64,000 nucleotides of DNA from Sebastes aleutianus (lineage: Eukaryota; Chordata; Actinopteri; Perciformes; Sebastidae). The notes under the pieces were generated by a model. It worked only from the letters and a program-made list of their open reading frames with translations, did no database searches and had not been told where the DNA came from. Below are positions 1-11,700 of this stretch, in pieces. Position 1 is the stretch's first letter. Each line of letters opens with the position of its first letter. The position numbers and the translations under genes are program-made. The DNA is taken from positions 2,893,742 through 2,957,741 of the forward strand of contig CAKAKS010000066.1 in NCBI GenBank assembly GCA_916700875.1, in the 5' to 3' direction.

Positions 1-2902
1 ATTCAGAAACAGGGACCAAGAGTCTAGATGTTTTTGTCGTCCATGAACTGTGAAATATGTAGAAAGCGTATAATCATGAATTAATGTGTACCATTCCAAC
101 TCTTCTGGGGGTTTTATATTCTGAATTTAACTGTAATTCTGTTGGGTTTTTATTCAATGGAGGCCTGATACTTGTAGCTTTACGGTGTCGTGATGGACAC
201 AGATCATAGTGATGATGGAAGTGTAGTGGTGATGGTCATTGTCTTTGTGACTGTATACCTGCTCGCCAGTTTTGAATCTGCTCTGAACTTTCCCAGCAGG
301 TGAGCAGCAGACCTGTTTGTCAGCCATTGAACACAACAGGCTCTTGTGTTGTTTGTCCATTAGCTCCTCTCACCGGCCTTCAGCGTGAGGTCCTCTCCAA
401 TCCCTCTGAGTCTGAATCATATTTGGCCTCTGTGATTATTCATTGTTCTGGCCCGTGTTCCTGCGACCAGTTTGGTTTGATGATTCAACCAGAAGCCTCA
501 AAGCCTGATAACGTTACTGCAAGAGTCACTGAAGTCAGCAAATGCCTCCAACATGGCAAACTGAACTTTTGAGGAGTGGTCTCTTAATTTACTTCTTAAC
601 TTTGGGCACAAGCTTTATATAGTGACCGGAAGAATGAGACCACAGATACAAGCGGGACAGATGACGTTTGCCTGCAGGGTTTCTATTCACATATGTTATG
701 CACATTTTAAAGTATGGCATTAGAACAGCTGTATGGAAACAGCAACATTTCAGAAAACTTCCTCAATTGTGAAAAATAGTTTTTATGCTAGCTTGAGGTG
801 GGTTTTGTCTTTGTCAAAAAGGAGTTGATGCCATGAATCGATTATGGAAACGCCTTTGCTGAATAAATTCTGACGTAGCAAACATTTAACTCACATGACT
901 GATCAGCTGTTTCTGTTGTTAGCATCTTCTCAGTTATTCTCATAACGTACGAATGCTTGTCTTCTTCTTTGTCTTCGAAACATGGCCGATACTAGCTGAC
1001 ACGAAAGAACAATTCAAACTGGCCTGATTGAAACAAATTCCTGAAGACCTCTCTCTGTTTTTCTCTCATAGATGGTTATATGACCAAGGTGAGTTGTTTT
1101 GTTTCCGGTTCACAACCTGTACTTCTTCTTCTACTCTGGTTACTGGTGGATTACAGCCATGCGAAGCCTATAGCACCAACTTCTGACCAAACAAGGCTGT
1201 AGCCGAGTGTATTCACTCCAAACCAGTTGCGCCTAATTTGCTTTTTTGTTTTTTTGCGACATTTCAAAAGTTTGCATAAAGTTTGCTTGACTATCGGGAG
1301 GTTCTTGGTTTCAATGGCAATTTCACAAGCCAACATTTAGCATGTTTTTAATTGAACTCTGGTACCAAAACAAGCGGTCTGAGACTGCCTGCGAGAGGTG
1401 GTCTCGGACCGTTGTCAGGTAGCCAGATGTTTGCTTGACATCTGGGCCGAAGAGAAAGTCCACAAAAATAGTGATGTTTATAAAGTCATTTGAGATAAAC
1501 TGGAGGAAAGTTCACAGTAGATCAGCGCAGAGTCAAAGTGAAAACACTTTGACAGCAATGTTTCAAAGTCTGTGATTCCCTGCATAGAAGTGGCAGCTCT
1601 TGAGACGAAAAAGATAACTTTGCTCCTTCGTACACACCTCTCGGCAAATATTTTTTTTTTTATTTGGTCCACTTTAAGTCGTGCACTGTGAAAATGAACC
1701 AAAAAAGTGCCCTAAGTCGTGGTAGTTTTGGTCCCCAGTGAGGACACCTCTTCACCTTGTTATTACCTCACTTTTGGAGGATTTCCCAGCACAGCTGAGA
1801 CCCAGAGGGCAGCTGCTGGTTTTCCTTTTGAACTTGTCCAGGATAGAAAATAGGTAAAGCAACGAATGGAAACCTGATGTCATAACCAGTGGACCAGGGA
1901 AGAAGCGTTGGCTAATTTGCTGCAGTTAAATTGAGCAGATTGAATATAAGTTAAGTGATTTATAGCACAACTTCCAGTCTTTGATAGCAGTCAAGTCAGA
2001 CTGTTAACAGCACTCCTTGATGTATCTGTAACTCCACCGCCATGGTGTCTCATAAAAGTGGCTGGACTTCTAGCATACCATAACACAGCAGAATCAATGT
2101 GATGACACATCAGAGGAATGAGATACAACCCTCCACTTGTGTTTCTGCTGTGTGGCTGGAAGAAGTCTGTGCTGCACTAATGTAATGATCAGACCGGTAT
2201 GTATCAGGAGGATCGTTTGTGGAAGGCATTAAGGAGCACTCACATCCCCCCCAAACTAAATCACAACCTCATCGACTGCACCCACCTCGAATTATGACCC
2301 TATCAGCACAAAACAAAGTAATGAATCCGATTCTCTGAGCGCGTGCACCACATAATGTGAGATGAGAACGCCTGCGCACGTGAATTTGGGTATTACAGGA
2401 ATCAATATGCGCTTTCCTCCCCGCAACAAATTAGATATCCAAGCTGCAATAAAAGAAGGAGAGGCTGGCTATCGTTCTTATTCTCTCCTCTTATTAATGA
2501 AATAAGTTTGACATGGAGCCTGTTTAATCTAATAACGCCTCCGAGTGTGTGTTTGTTTGTTTGTACTGTTGATATGAAGATTTGTGTCAACCTGAATGTG
2601 TGTTTATGTCACACATACCGTATGTGTGAGATGTGTTGATGGAGCGTTCATGGATGAACAGACGTGTCGTTGGGTGGTAAACTCAATCACGTAAACATAT
2701 AGTCTGTCTCATCATCTCAGCTAACACCAATTAAGCTGTCACATTTGTCGGAGAAGAAGGGGATTATGGGTAGGCGGCAGGGAAGAAGGTGGGCGATGAC
2801 GGGACGTCAGATTGACGGTTTCGGCTGACACTGATGTGACTTTTCAAGGTCCTCGTTCTGACGCTGAGGTGTTCCCAAAGGGTAAATGTTTTTTGTAGAT
2901 TG

Positions 2903-3038
<136 letters not shown>

Positions 3039-3211
3039 ACATAGTGTTGGCTGAGGTAGAGCACCAGTCTGTTCCTGCCAGTGGCTGTCATGCAGAGTGT
3101 ACACAAGACCCGGATACAGCTGACAGCCCTCTGAAAGAACCCAGAGAGGAGTAATTATAAACACACACATACTTCAGTGCATTTTCTGTAGACTAAAAAA
3201 AGTAAGGTAGT

Positions 3212-3212
3212 G

Positions 3213-3253
<41 letters not shown>
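3212..3253. repeat. (CA)n microsatellite
   Basis: About 20 CA units, 170 bp from the larger compound repeat. Confidence 0.95.
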
Positions 3254-3255
<2 letters not shown>

Positions 3256-3891
3256 CTGGCCAGTTGGTGACAGGCCTTTTGTCTCTCTTTCCCACCACCA
3301 CAAGCAGCGCCGCCACCACCACCAGCCAGTCGGTTCATGGCTCGACTCGGCTGCCAGAGCCGATAGCGCCGCTCAGCTATTTGTCCCTGCGCTGCCAAAG
3401 CAGACATCAAAGGCTGCACAAAAGGCCTGTTTCAGGGCAGCGGTGGTGTGGGGTGAAGTGTGTGGGGGCATGTAAAGGGAAGGGTAAATAATCCAGGGGC
3501 AGGGAAGTTGATGCTTTTGAAGCCAAGTGTAAAAAAAAACAAAAAAGCATAGGAATGTTGCAGCAGTGGCCAAACCTTTCACACATAAAGCTCAATGTAA
3601 TACTGGTTGAAAGTGCAACAGTGGATAGTTTAACAGAACAACAGAAACCTGTAGATTTGTAACCTTGATTCAAATAAAATCTTTATATCAGGGAAAAACA
3701 CTTTAGAAAGAATTCATAACCTAAAAACAGTGAAATAATAACTCCCATAAATCAGTGAGCTCGCTCTCCATCCAACTTAATCTCCTCTTTTTGGGTTTCC
3801 TTGTTATGACTCATCATAGGTCCTGTTTACACCTGCTATGCAACATGCATCATGGGTGATTCAATCACAAGTGGACAGCTCTAAGGCTGCA

Positions 3892-4149
3892 TTCACACCA
3901 GATCAGGCATTGCAGAGATTCCTTTAAAGTGACTCTCCCACATCGCCGCACAACCCTGTAGAGCGAGCACAACCCTGTAGAGTGAGCACAACCCTGTAGA
4001 GCGAGCACAACCCTGTTCCTTCATGGTTCGGTTGTACAGTTCTGGTTCGACCTTCACGTGATTTGCCACTGCAGCGTGACATCAGGTTGCATTTGCCATT
4101 ACATCTGCCACTGGCCACACAACCCCCATTCTAAATGAATGCAGCCTAT
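3892..4149. repeat. Dispersed inverted-repeat element with internal 19-mer tandem
   Basis: GGCTGCATTCACACCAGA at the left and AAATGAATGCAGCC at the right form short inverted ends. A 19-bp unit (ACAACCCTGTAGAGCGAGC) is repeated about 3.5 times at 3950-4016. This looks like a small non-autonomous DNA element; its family was not identified. Confidence 0.5.
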
Positions 4150-5473
4150 GCTCTACGTCAGTTCACACATGGCATTAGAATGCGTCTCCACATGCGTCTT
4201 GAGTGACCACTTGTACAAATGTGTTGTTGATTTTAACCAGCGGGAGGCAGTTATAGAGATATCCTACATATTCGTGAATTTGGGTACATTTTTTTAACCT
4301 AAAAATAGAAGGTTATTGTCTACCGGCGGTCCCCGAGAGCCGGGGATGTGAGCAGGCGTCAGATCTGTGGAACAAAAACATGACACATCCAATAACATCC
4401 AAAACACAAGATTCACTCTCTGTGGATTCTGTGACAAATGCTAATGTTTAAAAATATAAGAATGGCCAAAATACACAGAGCTACCAGTGGGGCCGTAGTC
4501 ACTGAAAAGATCAAAACAATACAGACGAGGTCTAATCCTTGGCATGTTCTCTTCGGGCTTTTCTACGTGAGCTACTTCAGCTCACACAGATGACGTCAGT
4601 TGAGTAGGTGGTCCTTCAGTTTGGCCCAGGACACACTCACGTACACACTGCTAAAAGAATGTGGCCATATGAGGCCCAGACCTCCTCTGAATGTGGTCTA
4701 AGCAATCACATCTCAATGTGTTCTCAATGCAATCTTGGGTGCATTCACACCTGTACTTAGAGCTTGTTGATGCCTGGTCTGAACAGGCCATAGACACACT
4801 GATATACTGTAGGTAAACATGAGTCTGATTTAGTTCACTGATGACACATTACATGATTTCTGAGTAGTAAAGTTTCCAGCCGTTAATCCTTGCTGGTATT
4901 TGAAGCCAAGTTACCTGGCGTAGCTCTAACCTCTCTACGTGCAAAGTTCCAAATCTGTATCCTTCAGGTATAAATCACCCTAAAACGATCCTTGTAGAAG
5001 TTTTATATTTTATCATCTACACTAAAAAAGTCCAAACTAAGCAGCAGAGCGTATTTCAGAAGTCTTTTCTGGCTGGTGGCCCTCTTGGATCAGGCTCTCT
5101 TGAGCTGGCGCTGACTCTGGTGTTAATGCGTAGCTTCTGATTGGTGAAGCTGGCTGAGTGTTGCATTACTTCTAACTGGCAGAGCTGCACTTAAAGCTCC
5201 TGAGACTCAGAAATGCCAATAGGGAAGGAACCAGATACAGCAGAATCTTTGCTGTAATCTTTACAGCAATAAGAGCAGTTTTGATGCATTAAATGCAGTA
5301 AATTAGTAATATATACAGCAAAACAAATCCACAATAATAAAAAAATACTGCATTTCTTTTTCTCCACAAACAAGACCAGGACATTCAGGAAAAGTACACT
5401 GATACTGTACATTCAAGTTTCTTTTTTTTATTGTGGCAGGAGGAAAATAGTGAGGATGCACAGCTGGGGACCT

Positions 5474-5533
5474 GGATCCTCCATCTCTGGATCCTCCATC
5501 TCTGGATCCTCCATCTCTGGATCCTCCATCTCT
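5474..5533. repeat. 15-bp tandem repeat upstream of exon A
   Basis: Four identical copies of GGATCCTCCATCTCT, ending 45 bp before the exon A acceptor AG. Each unit carries a BamHI site and is pyrimidine-rich, so copy number would change the length of the intron's 3' pyrimidine region. Confidence 0.95.
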
Positions 5534-5578
5534 TTTTTTTGTGGTGAATATAAAAACTGTTCTCTGTGTCCTTTCCAG

Positions 5579-5719
5579 AGTGTCACCCCTCCTGCTGGCT
5601 CTGTACTGGGCCATCTGCAGACAACTGTACATCCTGTCCCTCCCCATCCAGCCTGCACGAGGGCCGCTGTGTCCCCACCAGCCCAAAAGGCTTCTTTATC
5701 CAGGACAACCAGTGCCAAG
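5579..5719 (+). CDS. fras1: fras1 exon A: furin-like repeat (probably FU7), one cysteine missing
   Basis: The acceptor CTTTCCAG ends at 5578 and the donor GTGAGA starts at 5720. The exon is 141 bp, phase 1 to 1, so its first two bases finish a codon begun in an exon outside the window. The translation opens ECHPSCWLC and has the spacing of an FU repeat: a CxxxCxxC start, a CxxC pair in the middle (DNCTSC), then a single C, a PKGFF-type turn and a final C. Only seven cysteines are present. The seventh canonical position, just before the PKG turn, is Ser (AGC at 5680-5682, one base from TGC). A four-copy 15-bp tandem repeat lies 46 bp upstream and a CA repeat starts 8 bp downstream. Confidence 0.9.
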
Positions 5720-8700
5720 GTGAGAGCACACGCACACACACACACACACACATGTTCTTATTTCTATACTCGTGATGCATTGTCTTGTGCCCAACTTCAC
5801 CTAAAACTTTAACCTTAAAACTCTCATACAGCCCTTTGAAGAAGTGAGGACTGGACTAAATGTCCTCCCTCTCCAAAGATGTCCTCATTCTCAGTGTCAG
5901 AAGCTGGTCCTCACAAAGATAACAGTGCAAGAGCAGTGAAAAAGTAAAAATAGCAACAGTGTAGAAATACTTTTACTTAAAGTTACTGAGAGGAACTTTT
6001 AACTGGTTATGGAACAGTCTCAGTGTAATACTGATGCCTCTATATGACCTTCTGTACATAAGTAAACGAGACCATCAGCAAAGAAGATTGGCTATTTCTA
6101 TATAGTTATCCTTAATGCATGTCTTCGGTGCCACCGTGTTGGATTCCAGCGATATCAGATAAAATCATGCAGGTTCACCAGAAACTCCTTCAACTCTGCA
6201 TCATGGATGTATTAAGAGAACTGGTTACAGCGTTGGAGGCGGAGCCCCGTTCATTCCTGTGAGAGTTGCTCGATGCCGCATTAAGCCAAAATGGTTCGAC
6301 TTCCGAGTGGAAAAGTACCCGGATCTTTCGGCGATCTTCCGCATCCATTCGGCCCATGGACCAGGCGCAGTAGCATCCGCTCGGTCACATTGCTCGAACA
6401 CGGGGTCACAACGTCACGTCGCCAGCCTCAGTCTGGGTCTCATTCACATGAACGGAGGAAGGGAAATAACTCTGGATTCAGCTATTAGTGCATTTTACAA
6501 CTTTTGCATTTTAAGAACTAATGATTTAAAAAAGGGCTATTCGAGAGTTCATACTGGGAAGTTGATTAACCAAAAAAAAAAGGTCCGTCGAGTTACAGAC
6601 GTCTTTTTTCCAATGTACGTCTATGGGAAAAAGTCTTTTTTAGGCCCAATTTGGGCTTACTCTGCACCCGGCAGCGGCTCCTCCTCTCGCCAGAGCTTTG
6701 CCTCACTGCTTCGCTGGTCCACGCTGGGAGCCAACACCGACACGCAGTGTTGGAAATTAACTTTCTTGTCCACCTGCCACTGTGGCTGGTGGATTCCAAA
6801 ATCTACCAGCCACTCCATAGATCACCATTGTTTTTTTGGCTGGTGAGTGAAGCAAATCTAGCAGCCACTTGCATATTTTACCAGCATTTGGCTGGTGGCT
6901 GCTGCTAATTACCAACCCTGCCAACACGACGCTGCTGGAGGTCCAAGCTGTATTGCTGGGCCCGCTGTAGGGAAGGGAGAACCAGAAGCAGGAGTGGGCG
7001 GGGCAGACTGTCAGACCATGTTGCTGCTAAAATGAGAGTTTTTTTTAAAGGGACTCTGCTCAGAAACACTAGCGCTTTTGTTCACAGGGACCGCCAAAAA
7101 AACACAAAAAGAAAGTTCCTCGTAGTAACTCAGCATCACAATATACTTGAAGTACCAAAAACTATTCATTATGCACAATAATGTATATTATATTATTGGA
7201 TTATAATCATTGATGGATTGATGTACATAATCCAACAAACTTTAATGTTGCAGCTAGTACAGGTGGAGTTTATTTTAATAATTTTATATACTGATGTGTA
7301 GTTTAACTTATAATAATAATCATACTTTATTTGTTGATAATATTTTGCATTAATAATGTTTAGAGTAACTGTAAAGTAACTGGTAACTAAGTAGTGGAGT
7401 AGAAGTATCTCAACATTTGACTTAATGCAGTGTTTTATAATTTAATTATGTAACTGATGCTTTTAACTGTTGAACATTACGCTCGGTAAACTGTTGTCAT
7501 TGTCATTAACGGTGCCTCTAAACCACTAAAACAATGAGCAAGATAATTGTTATTCTCTCTGGTGTTTGTCCAGTTTAAGACCACTGTTATCGTTCCTGTA
7601 GCTGTTATTGCTTCAGTCTGCCTTTACCAGGAATAAACCACAGAGGCTGTAAAACATTGCAATTATTGCCTCACCTCCTTTGACCCATATAAAGTTGTTT
7701 CCACAGTGTAAGCAACAAAAAATGTCCAAAATGTTCTTCCCTCTCTGACAGGTGCACAGAGGGAAGAAACAGCTTCTGAATATTACTAGAAAGTCCAATG
7801 CAACCAAAATATAATTGGGAAAAGTAGGGTTAATGGTGGTGGTGGACAACAGTGTAATCACCCATAACAAATTTCACATGTCTCTTTGTATGCATAGGGA
7901 AATTTAATGAAAATAAACACCATGTTTCATTTTAGAACGAGAGATGCTGTACATTAGCCTAATTGTAAGAGAAGAGCTTCTTCAGCAGCTGTTTGAAGTT
8001 AAAGAAGAAGAGGAGGTTTGGAGGCTGCTGTATTCTGCCTCCTGGTGTTCTCGGGTCCAGACGAGAGCTTTTAGTTCACTCAGTGTAATGAAAAGCATTT
8101 ATATTACACAACATTAATTTGGCCCACAGCCCCTGAGGTGGGTGTTAAAAATTCTGTTTGTGTTCACCACACAATTTGATGTAATTTCGGGCAAGGTCAG
8201 CGGTGAAAGCTTTTCACAGCTTGGTGCTGAAGTGGGATCAGTGAACGTGGACAAAATTACTGTTTTCATAGTTTAGTTGTGTTTGAATACTTCAGTTAGC
8301 ACCTTTTGATCAGATTAACAACACAACAACTAAATACCGCAGATAGCCTGACTGAGTCTTGACTTGGGTCTTGACTCTGGAATTGCCCGTCTTGACTTGG
8401 GGCAGACTCGGGACTTGCCCGTCTTGACTTGCCCGTCTTGACTTGGGACTTGACTCGGGACTTGCCCGTCTTGACTTGAGACTTGACCCAGGACTTGCCC
8501 GTCTTGACTTGGGACTTTACTCGGGACTTGCCCGTCCTGACTTGCCCGTCTTCACTTGGGACTTGACCCAGGACTTGCCCATCTTGACTCGGGACTTGCC
8601 CGTCCTGACTTTGGACTTGACTCAGAACTTGTCAGTCTTGACTTGGTACTTGACTTGGGACTTGTCAGTCTTGACCTGGGACTTGACTTTGGACATGCCC

Positions 8701-11700
8701 GTCTTGACTTGGGACTTGACTCAGGACTTGCCCGTCTTGACTTGGGACTTGACTTTGGACTTGCCCGTCTTGACTTGGGACTTGACTTTGGACTTGCCTG
8801 TCTTGACTTGGGACTTGACTTGGGACTTGCCCATCTTGATTGGGACTTGACTTTGGACTTGCCCGTCTTGACTTGGGACTTGACTCAGGACTTGCCCGTC
8901 TTGATTGGGACTTGACCCAGGACTAGCCCTTCTTGACTTGGGACTTGACTCAGGACTTGCCCGTCCTGACTTGGGACTTGACTCATCGCTAGCCCTTCTT
9001 GACTTGGGACTTGACTTTGGACTTGCCCGTCTTGACTTGGGACTTGACTCAGAATTTGTCAGTCTTGAGTCTTACTTGTGACTTGTAAAAGTCCTGCATT
9101 CAAAATGTTACTTCAGTAAAAGTACAGAAGTATTATCAACATAATGAAAGTATGACAAGTAAAAGTATTTATTTCAAAGTGTTTTATTATTAGAGTATTA
9201 TATTATTCTGTTATTATCACTAACAAATGAATGTATGAGCATTTTAATGTTGTAGTTTGTCAACGTGAAGCCAATTTTAGATACTTTGTGTACTACTGGG
9301 TAGATTAGTAGTATACAGAATAACATATGTTTTCGTCATAATAATAAGTAACTATAAGTGTTAAATAAATATAGTGGAATAACAAGTATAATATTTCCCT
9401 CTGAAATGTAGCAGAGTAAAAGTATACAGTAGAATAGACCTCCTCTCTATGACTCTCCTCGTTAATGAAAATCCATTTTGCTCTAATCTCGCGTTCATTA
9501 CTTCGGCTCAGTTTACCGTCCTGACCTCATTTGAAGCAAGGCGACCCCTTCTACCTCCCGTCTACCAGCATACCGAGTTTAATTGTTTATCTGGAGGAAA
9601 ATAAAAACTTGTGGTAAACATCATTGAAGCTCTTAATAGTGTTTTTCTTCCTGAGTAATTGAAATGGCAAACGCAGACGGACACCTAGACAGTAAGGAGG
9701 AACGATGGGCTCAGACTCCCCTCTGGGATATCAAAATAAATGGGCTCCTTCGCTGTTGATTGGCTCATTAGAAGCCACCCAGACACCCTGAAGAAGTATT
9801 GTATTCCTGTCTTAAACGGAGTAAACTTTTACTACAAAGTTTAGATGCTGGTGACTTTTTATGGTTTGCAATAAGACAGCGTGTTGTTAAAGCTCCATTA
9901 ATCGATACTTTAATATAATGGCAGTGGATCAAATGACTATGAGTAATGTGAAAGGGGTGGCTCGTAATGACACAGCCACAAAGAATCATCATCAACTCTG
10001 CAGCTCTATGGAGCTTTTTAGCCTCTTTTATTTTAATAGGTTTTTGTTTTATGGCACATTTATGTGTCTGTAGGGTTCAGTCTCAGCGTTTTCTACAAGC
10101 TGACGAGCAAACAAGCTCTGATAAACCCACTGTACACTACACTACCTCCCCAGCACCAAAGAGCACACAAGGTTAGAGACTAGCTGGTGAAGAAAGAAGA
10201 ACATCTAGCAGCTAAAGAGACAGATGTTTTTATATTATGAGTTGGTGGAGACCAAAAACAGAGCTAAAAGACGACACAACAATGAATGATGGTGTTGCTG
10301 TGAGTCTGTCAACCCTGTCTCCTACAATTTTGTTCACATACAAATAAACTGCATTCTCAATTACACTTTGAGGGTAAAAGTATTTTCTCCCAGATTACAG
10401 TCGCAGTTTTAAAGAGGAGCTATTACGCTCATTTTCAGGTTCATACTTGTATTTTGTGTTTCTCGTAAAACATATTTGCATGCTTTAATGTTCAATGTTA
10501 ATTTAATTTAATTACATTTAATTTAATTTAATTATTTAATTTATATTTATTTTTACTTTTTTTTTTTTTATTATTATTATTTTTTTTTCTAAATAAAACT
10601 CTTTGGACTCCACCCCAGTTCCGCTCTAACTAGCTTTGTTTGAGGGCGTGCCAAACTAGCCGCTAAGCAGGTATTATGCAAATGTGTTACTTGGTGACAT
10701 CACCACGTTACAGAAGAAAAGGCGGGACTTCAAGACAGGTGTTTCAGGAGCAGTGTTTCTGTGGGGGAGAGTAACTCGCTCTGGTTTGGACTTTGGACTT
10801 TGGAACTTAGTAGATCTTTTACATGTACAAAAGCTCCCTCAAACTTTACTACATTTTTGTTTTTATTTGTCTTTTCTTTTTTTTTTTTGCCTTTATTACC
10901 GAAGCACATATTACTGCATTCATCACTGGAAACCTTTTGCACTACTCTCATTACCACTAAACCAAAGTGACTCTAGGTACATAGAAGGATTTGTATATAA
11001 GTAACTGTTTATTTTAATGTGGTAAAAATGCGATGGGAACTAAATGAATAACAACCTTGACCAAATGGTTGTGTAACAGTTCACACTCTGTAAATATTTT
11101 ACTTTCTCTCTTTTTTTGCAGTCGTACGGCCATTAGTTGGAGCATTAGAGTAGTGCCTCTGTGTACTTTTTTTCAGATCACTGTACCTAATGACCATTTA
11201 TTTTTTGCAACAGTTTACTTCTTCCTCTTCATCTCCTACTCTTCTGCTACCTCGTCCTTCTTTACTGATCCTTCCCTGCCTCCTTTCTTTCCTCCTTTCC
11301 TTAACGCCAAACTCTCTCCTCTCCTTCTCTTTTCTCCTTCCTCCTCATTGCCCATATTCTTCCTATCCTCCTCTCCTTTGTCTCTTCTCCTTTGTCCTTA
11401 TGTCCCCTCTATTTTCAACCCTCGCCTCCTTCCCCCTACTGTCCTGTGTCCTCTTAACTCTCATCACCACTTTATCTAATGTTTTTACCTGATTTTGACC
11501 CTTTTTGTCCCTCCTCCTCCTCCCAGCATGCCACCCGTCCTGCCAGACCTGCTCCGGTCCCTCCCAGGCCGACTGCACCTCCTGCCCCCCGCTGGCCTCC
11601 CTACAGAGCGGCTACTGCAGGACGAGCTGCCAAGAGGGGCTTTTCCTCAACTCCGGAGAGTGCCTCCGTAAGTCAGCCTGTGTGTGTAAATATGTGTGTC

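Larger units (their letters stand above)
5720..11526. other. Intron A-B
   Basis: It contains an interrupted TTAA element (5978-7130), an AT-rich dispersed repeat (about 7130-7450), a 33-bp minisatellite (8354-9080) followed by a related AT-rich repeat (9083-9440), and the start of another TTAA-type element at 10409. The last 300 bp are strongly pyrimidine-rich on the + strand (CCT/CTT blocks) and lead into the exon B acceptor. 7450-8350 and 9440-10400 look like ordinary intron. Confidence 0.7.

Noticed and set aside
300..572. Cysteine-containing open frame as an upstream FU exon
   Set aside because: Cysteine spacing does not fit CxxxCxxC...CxxC, and no GT/AG borders in phase 1 surround a 141-156 bp block.
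6259..6846. 195-codon open frame as a gene
   Set aside because: Lies in the DNA inserted into a TTAA element; no recognisable domain and no neighbouring exons.
8443..8915. Open frames with an 11-residue LDLGLDSGLAR repeat resembling a structural repeat protein
   Set aside because: The 33-bp minisatellite is divisible by three, so the repeat is open in more than one frame; it lies deep in an intron with AT-rich repeats beside it.
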